From the NCBI GenBank assembly GCA_902790215.1, contig CADAQX010000003.1:1-64000 (forward strand): DNA of 64,000 bases, written 5' to 3'. Below, in pieces: positions 15,297 to 24,015 of this stretch; the first letter of the stretch is position 1; each line of letters opens with the position of its first letter. This DNA comes from an uncultured Bacteroidota bacterium. GTDB taxonomy: Bacteria; Bacteroidota; Bacteroidia; Bacteroidales; P3. Position numbers and translations under genes: made by a program. The notes under the pieces were generated by a model. That model made no database searches and had not been told where the DNA came from. It was given only the letters and a program-made list of their open reading frames with translations.

Positions 15297-16865
15297 ATGA
15301 AATATAGTCCTGACATTCTGAACTGTTTGGCCAACCTCAGCAGTGACGAGGTCTTCACCTCGCCGGAGTTGGCAAACCGTATGCTTGACCTGTTGCCGCA
15401 AGAGTTGTTCCAGAGTCCGAAGACGCGGTTCTTAGACCCTTGCAGCAAGAGTGGGGTCTTTCTGCGCGAAATTACCAAACGTCTGCTTGAAGGCCTTGAA
15501 GGGCAGATACCCGACTTACAAGAGCGTATTGACCATGTGATGACCCAACAGGTTTTTGGCATTGCCTGTACCGACCTCACTGCCGAGATGAGCCGCAGGA
15601 CGCTCTATTGCTCCAAGCAGGCCAATGGAGAGTACAGCGTCAGCACCGCCTTCCATGACGTACAGGGAAACCTATTGTACGAGCGATGTCACCACACATG
15701 GAACGCTCAAGGCCGCTGTGAACACTGCGGAGCCAGCAAAGGCGAGTACCTCCGCACCGACAGCCGCGAGACCTACGCCTATCCCTTTATCCACAATTCA
15801 ATCAAAGAAATATTCCATAAAGATATGCAATTCGACGTAATCATTGGCAACCCGCCTTACCAACTCAGCAAAGCTACAGAGAAAACAACAAATAATGGCG
15901 CTTTTGCTTCTGCCATATATCCATTGTTTATAGAGCAGGCCATTGCAATTCATCCTCAATATCTGATAATGATTGTTCCAAGCCGATGGATGACACGCAC
16001 TGGACAAGGAATATCTGACGAATGGGTGGATAAAATGATTAAGGGGAATCACATTATGGAGCTGCATGATTATCTTGATTCGACACAATGTTTTGCGGGT
16101 GTGGAAATAAAAGGTGGAGTGAATTATTTTATATACAGCGAAAAATATGAAGGAAAATGCAAGTATGTTCTACATCAAAATGAAATAGTAGTCGAAAGAA
16201 ACGACTATTTAGATATGATTGGTGCAGGTGTGGTAATTAGGGATGCTATGGCAATAAACATTCTTCAAAAAGTAGTATCAATTGAGGGTGATTATTTCTT
16301 GAACAATTCTTTTTCAAGTGCTGTTAGTCCAAAACACTTCTTTGATAGGGATGATGTATTGGGTTCCAATTGGAAAGGTTATAATGTTCAGCAGGATGAA
16401 AATCATAAGGTAAAATTATATGTGAACCGTAAACTAGAAAGTTGTGGATATGGGTGGATAAAGGAAAGCGATGTCCCAAAGAACATTGGAACGTTACCAT
16501 TACACAAAGTTTATATTCCCAAAGCAGGTGGGTCGGGAACAGATTCGATAATATTAGGTAATCCTTTTTATGGTGAACCGAATAGTGTTTGTTCATATAC
16601 ATACCTCTGTATTGGATACGACCCTCAGAGGCATAACTACAGTAAAAAACAGTGTATGAATATTATTTCATACATACGCACATGCTTCTTCAGATATTTG
16701 GTTTCAGTAAAGAAAAAGACTCAAGATGCAGCTAGGGATGTTTATCAATTCGTCCCCCTTCAAGACTTCTCCCACCCATGGACAGACGAGATGTTGTATG
16801 AGAAATACGGCTTGGACAAGGACGAGATTGCATTTATTGAGAGCATGATTCGACCGATGGAGTAG
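15297..16865 (+). CDS. Eco57I-type N6-adenine DNA methyltransferase
   Basis: 522 residues. Motif I is FLDPCSKSGVF (45-55), motif IV is IIGNPPYQ (N185-Y188), and a Cys/His cluster CHHTWNAQGRCEHCG (~129-145) looks like an inserted zinc finger. The C-terminal ~250 residues should hold the target-recognition domain; this stretch (about 15.8-16.7 kb) is more AT-rich than the rest of the gene, in keeping with exchange of specificity domains. It should methylate adenine in the recognition site of the restriction enzyme encoded at 17736. The site cannot be read from the sequence. Confidence 0.85.
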   Translation: MKYSPDILNCLANLSSDEVFTSPELANRMLDLLPQELFQSPKTRFLDPCSKSGVFLREITKRLLEGLEGQIPDLQERIDHVMTQQVFGIACTDLTAEMSRRTLYCSKQANGEYSVSTAFHDVQGNLLYERCHHTWNAQGRCEHCGASKGEYLRTDSRETYAYPFIHNSIKEIFHKDMQFDVIIGNPPYQLSKATEKTTNNGAFASAIYPLFIEQAIAIHPQYLIMIVPSRWMTRTGQGISDEWVDKMIKGNHIMELHDYLDSTQCFAGVEIKGGVNYFIYSEKYEGKCKYVLHQNEIVVERNDYLDMIGAGVVIRDAMAINILQKVVSIEGDYFLNNSFSSAVSPKHFFDRDDVLGSNWKGYNVQQDENHKVKLYVNRKLESCGYGWIKESDVPKNIGTLPLHKVYIPKAGGSGTDSIILGNPFYGEPNSVCSYTYLCIGYDPQRHNYSKKQCMNIISYIRTCFFRYLVSVKKKTQDAARDVYQFVPLQDFSHPWTDEMLYEKYGLDKDEIAFIESMIRPME

Positions 16866-17015
16866 GCTGACAGAGCCGAGAGACCGAAGAAGGATCGAAG
16901 AACCCACACCGAGGGATGCCCTCGGCAAAAAGATAAACCGAGCGCTCTTTGAAATAAATAGGTTGGAAAAAGGTTGCCCAATACAATAATTGGGGTTGAA
17001 TGTCGTTATAAAAAT

Positions 17016-17360
17016 ATGGAAAATCACGACGCAATAGAAGATAACAATGGGGCCAGTGAGCCCGGTGTCCAGTATGGGACTGTCGGCAAACACCGCGAGG
17101 TATTTCAGTCTATCCCACACGAACCTCGTATCGTTACCGAGGAGGAAATAGCACAATGCTATACTCTAGAGGAATGGCGCAAAAGCATGGAAGATATGAT
17201 TGAGAGTACACACAACCATGCTACGGGATGCGTAGAACATACTCCTGTCGTGCCTCGGAAATGCTCCATCGAAGAGGTAAGTCGCAGAAGTATGACGATT
17301 GAGCAGTTCTCTACCAAACTGTATGCTACTGTCGAAAAGTTCTATAGTTCGAAGGAATGA
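17016..17360 (+). CDS. Small protein, candidate antitoxin in R-M operon
   Basis: About 114 residues from the ATG at 17016 (an upstream TTG at 16974 is less likely). Acidic, with the helical segments VTEEEIAQCYTLEEWRKSM and CSIEEVSRRSMTIEQFSTKL. No family recognised. It overlaps the next gene by 4 bp (ATGA) and stands where the antitoxin of a type II pair would be. Confidence 0.55.
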   Translation: MENHDAIEDNNGASEPGVQYGTVGKHREVFQSIPHEPRIVTEEEIAQCYTLEEWRKSMEDMIESTHNHATGCVEHTPVVPRKCSIEEVSRRSMTIEQFSTKLYATVEKFYSSKE

Positions 17361-17668
17361 GGGTATTTATTGACAATTTGGTTTTTGAGAAGGTAAATAA
17401 CTTCTACTATGCGGCAATGCAAAACCATATTACCCTCACAAAGGAAACTGTGGATAGAAAAATTTGGCGGATGGAGCGAGGTTTGCAGACACTGAGTCAG
17501 ATGCAAGGTTTCCGTATGGCTTGGCTGAAGCAAGACTGGATTGCGCAGGGCTGGCATGAGTTTATTTGCGAGGAATTTGTATTCGCCTACGAAGTTTGTT
17601 TCGACGAAGCAACCGGTGAGCATTTTGTATGGGTCCGCGACGTGGTTCACGGAAGCCTGTATCATTAA
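17357..17668 (+). CDS. Small RelE-like candidate toxin in R-M operon
   Basis: 103 residues. The pattern VFIDNLVFEKVNNFYYAAM ... EFVFAYEVCFDE ... FVWVRDVVHGSLYH is a recurring Bacteroidales small-protein type that looks like a RelE/ParE-fold toxin (long N-terminal helices, then beta-strands with a basic edge). Assignment is tentative. Overlap with the upstream small gene suggests a pair; its place between methyltransferase and nuclease genes suggests a role in keeping or timing the R-M system. Confidence 0.5.
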   Translation: MRVFIDNLVFEKVNNFYYAAMQNHITLTKETVDRKIWRMERGLQTLSQMQGFRMAWLKQDWIAQGWHEFICEEFVFAYEVCFDEATGEHFVWVRDVVHGSLYH

Positions 17669-17735
17669 CTTCCTACCTTTTATTTCTGCATAAGGGCGTT
17701 TGTTATTAAAAACGATAACGAACAACTGACATATT

Positions 17736-20276
17736 ATGCAGACAACAGAACAGATACTCCCCACGATGCGGCGCACGGTGCCGCAGATATACATGTACGA
17801 CGACACGTCGTTCCCCGGCTGGATTAAGATTGGGCAGACGACACGTGCAGACGTGCGGAAGCGCATCGACGAGCAGCACCCTATCACCGAGCCACACAAG
17901 ACTTACCACCTGCTGTGGCACGACAACGCTTTCTATGCTGACGGCAGCGGCGAGAGCTTTTCCGACCACGACCTGCATGAGGTGTTGCGCCGCATGGGTA
18001 AGGAACTAATCGGTGAGTGGTGCCGTTGCTCACTACGCGAGGCACAGGCCGCATACGTGGCGGTGCGACATCGCGAGACGCACGTGGAGACAGTGCGCGA
18101 CCTCGACTACACGATGCGACCAGAGCAGGAGAAAGCTGTAAAAGACACCGCCGACTACTTCGCCAAGATGGACGAAGAGGAGCCTGACCGCCCGAGCCAC
18201 TATCTGTGGAATGCCAAGATGCGTTTCGGCAAGACCTTTGCCACCTACCAGCTGGCCAAGAGGATGAAGGCAAAGCGGGTGCTGGTGCTTACCTTCAAGC
18301 CCGCTGTGGAGGACTCGTGGAGGGACGACCTGCTGCGACATCGCGACTTTGAAGGGTGGCGATATTACAGCAGCCGTGAGGCAGAAGGCACTAACTCATT
18401 CACACATTCACACAATAACGCATTCCCATTAGTTGTCTTTGGGTCTTTCCAAGACTATCTTGGGCGTGACCGCTACGGCAACATCAAGCCCAAGAACGAA
18501 TGGGTGCACAGCATCAACTGGGACTTAATCGTGTTGGACGAGTACCACTTCGGTGCATGGAACGACAACGCCAAGAGTCTGCTCGACCTTGGTGATGCCG
18601 ATGCCAAGAGGCGACAGGCAGAAGAAGACGAGGTGATGAGCGAGAGCGGTATCGACGTGGAGAGCGGCCGCGCATGGGATGATGACAATGTGCCCATTAC
18701 AGGCAAACATTACCTATACCTCAGCGGCACACCCTTCCGTGCACTTGCTACGGGCGAGTTTATGGAGAATCAGATATTCAACTGGACCTATCAGGATGAG
18801 CAGGCACGGAAAGAGGCTATTGGTGGCCCCTATCTGGAAATGCCCACCATGGTGATGATGACCTACCAGATGCCGCAGGACCTCGGAGCCATGATAGAGC
18901 AGTGGGACATGGACGGCTTCGACCTCAACGAGTTCTTCCGTGCGGAGCCTGCTAAGGGCAAAGAGGCTGCCACCTTTGTCCATGAGAAAGCAGTGCAGAA
19001 GTGGCTCGACATCATCCGCGGCAAAGCACCCATCTTCGGCGACGGCAGCTCGCCACTCAATGTGCGACCGGCACTGCCTTTCGAGGACACCCGCCTGCTC
19101 GACCTTTGTGCCCACACCATGTGGTTCCTGCCCAATGTGTCCTCATGCGACGCTATGGAGGCGTTGTTGCACCGTCCAGCCAACGGTTTCTATCAGACAT
19201 ATCAAATCATCAACTGTAGCGGTACGAAGGCCGGGATCGGTGTAGATGCACTGGGACCAGTACGCACGGCTATGGGCGACAACCCACTAACTACACGCAC
19301 CATCACGCTGACATGCGGCAAGCTGACAACAGGCGTAACTCTGCGGCCATTGGGCGGTCTGCTGATGCTTCGCAACTGCTCCAGCCCTGAGACCTATTTC
19401 CAGACTGTCTTCCGCGTGCAAAGCCCTTGGACATCCACCGACAAGGACGACCCCACAAAGAAGACCATCTTGAAGCCCACTTGCTATGTCTTCGACTTTG
19501 CCCCCAACCGTGCCCTGCGTGAAGTGGTGACCTACGCCAATCAGTTGGACGTAGACAGCAACCGCCGTATCACCGACAAAGTAAACGATTTCATCAATTT
19601 CCTGCCCATCTTGCAGTTCGACGGCAGTTCGATGAAACGGGTGGATGCCACCGAGATACTCGACTTTGTGGACAACGGCACCAGCGGTACCCTGCTGGCA
19701 CGACGCTGGAACAGTGCCCAGCTGGTGAATGTGGACAACGCCACCCTACAGCGGGTGCTCGACAATCCCGAAGCCTTGGCCACCATCATGAAGATAGAAG
19801 GGTTCCGTGCCTTGGGCAGCGACATCATCGAGAACATCGTCAACCGTGCCGAGAAGATAAAGAAACTGAAGCGCGAAGCTGGGGACAATCCCGACCCAAA
19901 GAAGAAAAAGGAACTCACTGCCGAAGAGAAGGAGTACCGCAGCAAACGTCGCGAAGTGCAGGAAAAGCTGATGAAGTTTGCCACACGTATCCCCATCTTC
20001 ATGTACCTGACAGACTATCGCGAAGAGAGCCTTGAGGATGTCATTCGCAAGCTGGAGCCGAAGCTTTTCGAGCGGGTTACAGGACTGACCATTGACGACT
20101 TCGACCTATTGCTGCGCATCGGGGTATTCAACCGCGCTCAGATGAACGACGCCATTCTGAAATTCCGTCGCTATGAGGATGCCTCGTTGGCCTACACAGG
20201 AGTGAACCGCCATGCAGCGGACACCCGTGTCGGATTGATGGACAGCACCGTGCCAATAGAGGCACTACTGGATTGA
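17736..20276 (+). CDS. Restriction enzyme: GIY-YIG-like domain fused to SF2 helicase
   Basis: 846 residues. The N-terminus (QIYMYDDTSFPGWIKIGQTTR, ~17-37) fits the GIY-YIG relatives T5orf172/MUG113. Then comes an SF2 motor: an atypical Walker A NAKMRFGKTF (G165, K166, T167), DEAD-box-like DEYH (D268) and motif III SGTPF. A Lys-rich helical stretch lies at ~710-750. Such proteins serve as the ATP-dependent restriction subunit beside Eco57I-type methyltransferases. The tract coding TNSFTHSHNNA (18389-18425) resembles a simple repeat found between genes upstream and looks like an in-frame insertion. Last gene of the R-M operon. Confidence 0.8.
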   Translation: MQTTEQILPTMRRTVPQIYMYDDTSFPGWIKIGQTTRADVRKRIDEQHPITEPHKTYHLLWHDNAFYADGSGESFSDHDLHEVLRRMGKELIGEWCRCSLREAQAAYVAVRHRETHVETVRDLDYTMRPEQEKAVKDTADYFAKMDEEEPDRPSHYLWNAKMRFGKTFATYQLAKRMKAKRVLVLTFKPAVEDSWRDDLLRHRDFEGWRYYSSREAEGTNSFTHSHNNAFPLVVFGSFQDYLGRDRYGNIKPKNEWVHSINWDLIVLDEYHFGAWNDNAKSLLDLGDADAKRRQAEEDEVMSESGIDVESGRAWDDDNVPITGKHYLYLSGTPFRALATGEFMENQIFNWTYQDEQARKEAIGGPYLEMPTMVMMTYQMPQDLGAMIEQWDMDGFDLNEFFRAEPAKGKEAATFVHEKAVQKWLDIIRGKAPIFGDGSSPLNVRPALPFEDTRLLDLCAHTMWFLPNVSSCDAMEALLHRPANGFYQTYQIINCSGTKAGIGVDALGPVRTAMGDNPLTTRTITLTCGKLTTGVTLRPLGGLLMLRNCSSPETYFQTVFRVQSPWTSTDKDDPTKKTILKPTCYVFDFAPNRALREVVTYANQLDVDSNRRITDKVNDFINFLPILQFDGSSMKRVDATEILDFVDNGTSGTLLARRWNSAQLVNVDNATLQRVLDNPEALATIMKIEGFRALGSDIIENIVNRAEKIKKLKREAGDNPDPKKKKELTAEEKEYRSKRREVQEKLMKFATRIPIFMYLTDYREESLEDVIRKLEPKLFERVTGLTIDDFDLLLRIGVFNRAQMNDAILKFRRYEDASLAYTGVNRHAADTRVGLMDSTVPIEALLD

Positions 20277-20324
20277 GAACGCATTTTTTGAGTACATGTT
20301 TGCGTTTATGTCGGGGAATTTGTG

Positions 20325-20332
20325 TAATTTTG
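20325..20332 (+). promoter_or_regulatory. -7 element of ogt
   Basis: TAATTTTG, with a possible -33 TTTG at 20299-20302. Confidence 0.5.
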
Positions 20333-20358
20333 CAGGCCGAACGACATAACGAAGCGTC

Positions 20359-20847
20359 ATGACTATAGACAGGACAATGCAGGAGCTGACGGGGGTGTAC
20401 TGCTCTCCGCTAGGCGACATCGTGCTGACCAGTGATGGGTTGGCGTTGACGGGGTTGCGGTTTGCTGAAGCCACAAACGGGGAGCAGGCACAGGACATCC
20501 CTTCCTTGGAGGATGCCTGCCGTTGGCTCGACCTTTATTTTGGTGGAGCCATGCCCGATTTCACCCCACGGCTTTCCCCTCAGGGGACACCCTTCCAGCA
20601 GTCGGTATGGCGTGAGTTACTCGCCATTCCTTACGGGCATACGGTCTCATACGGCTACATTGCCCAGCGACTCCGCTGCCGCTCGGCACAGGCAGTGGGA
20701 GGTGCCGTAGGACGTAACCCCATCGCACTGATTATCCCCTGCCACCGCGTGATTGGCTCTAACGGACAACTGACGGGCTACGCATACGGCCTTGACCGAA
20801 AGCAATGGCTACTGTCGCACGAGACACAACATATTGGCAAGCCTTGA
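20359..20847 (+). CDS. ogt: Methylated-DNA-protein-cysteine methyltransferase
   Basis: 162 residues. Suicidal repair enzyme that takes the alkyl group from O6-alkylguanine onto its active Cys, C128 in IIPCHRVIG. The winged-helix DNA-binding part (GTPFQQSVWRELLAIPYGHT ... GGAVGRNPIALI) and the C-terminal YGLDRKQWLL are typical. Length fits Ogt-type single-domain members rather than Ada. It stands alone between the defence island and the second beta-barrel gene. Confidence 0.92.
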   Translation: MTIDRTMQELTGVYCSPLGDIVLTSDGLALTGLRFAEATNGEQAQDIPSLEDACRWLDLYFGGAMPDFTPRLSPQGTPFQQSVWRELLAIPYGHTVSYGYIAQRLRCRSAQAVGGAVGRNPIALIIPCHRVIGSNGQLTGYAYGLDRKQWLLSHETQHIGKP

Positions 20848-20924
20848 ATGCCCATTTCCGCTACGGCACAATCTATTTCACAATACTAATTGTTGCACAT
20901 TAAGTTGCAAAAAAATTTATGTCC

Positions 20925-20956
20925 TGCTGTAATATTTTGCCTTCTCGCGCGATTAT
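20925..20956 (+). promoter_or_regulatory. Motif shared with 5236-5267
   Basis: TGCTGTAATATTTTGCC (20925-20941), 7 nt, GCGATTAT (20949-20956), ending 26 nt before the ATG at 20983, nearly the same distance as in the paralogue. Confidence 0.6.
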
Positions 20957-20982
20957 TAGGGTAAAAATAAACACACGACACA

Positions 20983-23274
20983 ATGAAAAGATTTCTTACT
21001 ATCGTTTATTGGGTGGCTTTTGTTGTTTGTCCACTCTTTGCACAGACGGGGTTTGTCGCCGGACGCTTGGCGGACGGCGACGGCAACCCTGTGGCGTACG
21101 CCAACATTGTCTTGAAAACAGCAACGGGTGACAGCCTCATCGGCAGTGCCACCACAGGAGAGGATGGCTCTTTTTCCATTGCCGCCGACGAAGGCACCTA
21201 TTACCTCACGGCTACGTTTGTGGGATATGAGAGGCTGGTGGTACGTTGCAACCCAGGAGACCTCGGCACCCTAACCATGAACGCCAAACAGTTAGAGGCT
21301 GTCACCGTCACCGCCAACCGCACCACCGAAGAGGTAGACCGCTTTGTGGTACTACCCAAGCAGGAAGAGGTACAGGCCGCCGGACGTACATTGGTGTTGC
21401 TCGATATGCTGAAGTTGCCTGGGCTGAACGTCAATGTGGCGTTGCAGCAAATCACTGTGGACGGTGGCACCGCCATCCTGCAAATCAATGGCAAGGAGGT
21501 GCCACTGGCACGGTTGGCAAACCTCAAAGCCGACCAAATCAAGCGTGTGGAATACAGCAACAACCCCGGCACTCGCTACCTTGACCGCGGCGCTTCGGGC
21601 ATCATCAACATCATACTCAAGGAACGCGAGGACGGCGGCAGCATCGTGGCACAAGGGCAGTCGGCACTCACTACAGGTTTTGTCGACGGCTACCTGCTCG
21701 GCAGCTACCACAAAGGCAAAAGCGAGTTCGCGTTGGAATACACTCTCGGCTACCGTAACTACGACAATGTTCCCTACGAACTGGAGGACAGATACATCGA
21801 CCCAGCCCGCACCGTAACCCGCAGCCAGCGCACCAATATGCCTTTCTGGTACATCACACACACGCTCAACGCGGAGTATACCTATCAGCACGATGACAGC
21901 ACCATGTTTGTCGCCTCGCTACAGGATAACTTCCTCACCAAGACGCTTGACGCCATCGGCACAATGACCGAAACCGACCGCGGTGTGACCACCGAGCAAA
22001 CCATGCAGCAGCACAGCTACCAGAAGGACAACCTGCCGAAACTCGACCTCTTCTACACCCACAAGATGCCCAACGACCAAAAGTTAGAGTTGAACGTGGT
22101 GGGCGAGTACGCCACTGACCTATACGAAAACACCCTTACCTACACCTCCGGAACCTATGCCACCCATGTTGATGGACACGGCTATGCCCTCAGCGGCGAA
22201 GGCGTTTACAGCAAATCCTTCGGCAAGACAACCCTCCGCACCGGCCTCCAATACCAGCACAACTTCGCCGAGAACGAGTACACTCTCTATAACACCACCT
22301 CCGCCATGACCAAGGACAACGCCTACCTCTACGCCGAACTACAAGGCATCATAAGCAGCGACATGAGCTACTCCGTAGGCACAGGAGCCAAACTGCTAAA
22401 CGTCACCGACGGCACAAACAGCCAGTCCTACCTCCGAAACCTCAGCACAGCCCGCCTCAACTGGCATCCATTAGACTGCTTTAGCCTCACCGCCATAGTG
22501 CAATATACGCCCATGCTGCCCACACTCGCCTCCCTTTCACCAGTATTCCAGCAGACCGACGATGTCGAAGGCACCATCGGCAATCCCAACCTCAAACCCA
22601 GCGAGCAACTCCGCGACGCACTTCTGTTGCGCTACAACCACTCCAGTGGTTTCTATGCCTTTTCATCCATCGGTGCCATGCGCATCTTCCATACCTATTT
22701 CGATGTCTATCACTACGATGCCGACCGTGACCTCTTCATCCTCACCTACCAGAATGCCGACCTTTGGTATGTCCCATACGCCTATGCAGAGGTAGGTGTC
22801 AGAGGACTGTGGAGCCACCTGAACCTATCGCTGGACGGCACCTATTACCACTATGTCTCAAAAGGGTCGGAATTTTCCCACACCCGCAACAACTTCACTG
22901 CCAATGCCAATGCCCAGTTCTATTGGAACAACTTTGTGGCTGGAGCCAACTTCACCCTCCTGCCCCAATGGACGCTTAACGCCGAAAGGTACATCATGAG
23001 CGAAATGGCACAGAGCCTCTATGTGCAGTACCGCTACAAGAGTCTCACCGCCATGCTTGCCTGGCATTGCCCGTTCAACAAAGAAGGCTACCGCTATGAA
23101 ACCATCGGCCTCAGCGCCGTGCATCCTTATCATCATACCCACTGGACTGCCAACAACGGCAATTTGGTTGTCCTTGGCCTCACCTGGCAGATGGACTTCG
23201 GCCGCAAATTCCACAAAGGGGAGAAAACCCTCCAAAATGGCGGCTACGACAACGGAATGGTACGCGGAAGCTGA
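20983..23274 (+). CDS. Outer-membrane beta-barrel protein, TonB-receptor-like
   Basis: 763 residues, intact paralogue of the broken gene at 5293. Signal peptide ending LFAQ, carboxypeptidase-regulatory-like domain (~22-105), plug-like domain (~125-215: ITVDGGTAILQINGKEVPL ... GASGIINIILKE), then a long barrel of alternating aromatic beta-strands as in OMP_b-brl_3 (PF14905). Transport substrate unknown, and no SusD partner follows. It shares a bipartite upstream motif with its paralogue, which suggests common regulation. Confidence 0.85.
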   Translation: MKRFLTIVYWVAFVVCPLFAQTGFVAGRLADGDGNPVAYANIVLKTATGDSLIGSATTGEDGSFSIAADEGTYYLTATFVGYERLVVRCNPGDLGTLTMNAKQLEAVTVTANRTTEEVDRFVVLPKQEEVQAAGRTLVLLDMLKLPGLNVNVALQQITVDGGTAILQINGKEVPLARLANLKADQIKRVEYSNNPGTRYLDRGASGIINIILKEREDGGSIVAQGQSALTTGFVDGYLLGSYHKGKSEFALEYTLGYRNYDNVPYELEDRYIDPARTVTRSQRTNMPFWYITHTLNAEYTYQHDDSTMFVASLQDNFLTKTLDAIGTMTETDRGVTTEQTMQQHSYQKDNLPKLDLFYTHKMPNDQKLELNVVGEYATDLYENTLTYTSGTYATHVDGHGYALSGEGVYSKSFGKTTLRTGLQYQHNFAENEYTLYNTTSAMTKDNAYLYAELQGIISSDMSYSVGTGAKLLNVTDGTNSQSYLRNLSTARLNWHPLDCFSLTAIVQYTPMLPTLASLSPVFQQTDDVEGTIGNPNLKPSEQLRDALLLRYNHSSGFYAFSSIGAMRIFHTYFDVYHYDADRDLFILTYQNADLWYVPYAYAEVGVRGLWSHLNLSLDGTYYHYVSKGSEFSHTRNNFTANANAQFYWNNFVAGANFTLLPQWTLNAERYIMSEMAQSLYVQYRYKSLTAMLAWHCPFNKEGYRYETIGLSAVHPYHHTHWTANNGNLVVLGLTWQMDFGRKFHKGEKTLQNGGYDNGMVRGS

Positions 23275-23305
23275 CCGCCGGCAAGTTGACAGGAGGTTGT
23301 ATTGG

Positions 23306-24010
23306 CTATGAAGAAGTAACCGCTAGGGACGCTATGCTGATGCGCAGGTTGGGAACAGCGCAAAGAGCGTGGTAGCAATTCTCGGTAGTGGCACCGGTGG
23401 TGATGATGTCGTCCACAAGAAGGATGTGTTTGTTCTCGAAGTATTCCGGATGCCGCACAGCAAAGACCTCCTTCATGTTGTCCATACGTGCCTGCCGGTC
23501 CTTATGGGTCTGGGTATCGGTATAGCGTTGGCGGTATAGGTTGTCTGTCACAACAGGACGGTGCATAATCTCGGCCATAGCCTCGCAAAGCAGTTCGCTC
23601 TGATTGTATCCACGCTGGCGTTTACGACGGCGATGCAGTGGCACAGGGACAAGACAGTCGATATCGCTGAAACGTCCCGACGACTGTAGTTCGGCACCCA
23701 ACAGACGACCGTATTGCTTTGCCATGGCAAGGTTGCCTTCGTATTTGATTTGATGGACTATGGTCTGTGCTATGTTGCCCTGTCTGAAAAGGAGCAGTGC
23801 GGCACCCGCCTGACAGGGTATGCGGCCGACAAGGCGTTGTTCCACTTCATTGCCTGGGAAGAACGCATGACGTGCCCATGGTATCTGTGCCAGGCAGTGG
23901 GTACAGAGATGCCGCTCGTCACCCACGAGGGGTTCCCCGCAGTGGCAGCAGACATCCGGAAAGATGAGCTGCAAGAGTTCGTGCAGGGGTTTGAAGTGCA
24001 AGCGTTGCAT
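23306..24010 (-). CDS. comF: ComF-family phosphoribosyltransferase-like protein
   Basis: 234 residues from the ATG at 24010. The N-terminal zinc ribbon (CCHCGEPL ... LCTHC) and the C-terminal PRPP loop HILLVDDIITTGATT define the ComF/GntX family, tied to DNA uptake in competent bacteria and of uncertain role elsewhere. It begins 5 nt after queA ends, so it is the last gene of a pssA-queA-comF operon. Confidence 0.88.
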   Translation of the reverse strand: MQRLHFKPLHELLQLIFPDVCCHCGEPLVGDERHLCTHCLAQIPWARHAFFPGNEVEQRLVGRIPCQAGAALLLFRQGNIAQTIVHQIKYEGNLAMAKQYGRLLGAELQSSGRFSDIDCLVPVPLHRRRKRQRGYNQSELLCEAMAEIMHRPVVTDNLYRQRYTDTQTHKDRQARMDNMKEVFAVRHPEYFENKHILLVDDIITTGATTENCYHALCAVPNLRISIASLAVTSS

Positions 24011-24015
24011 TGGTG

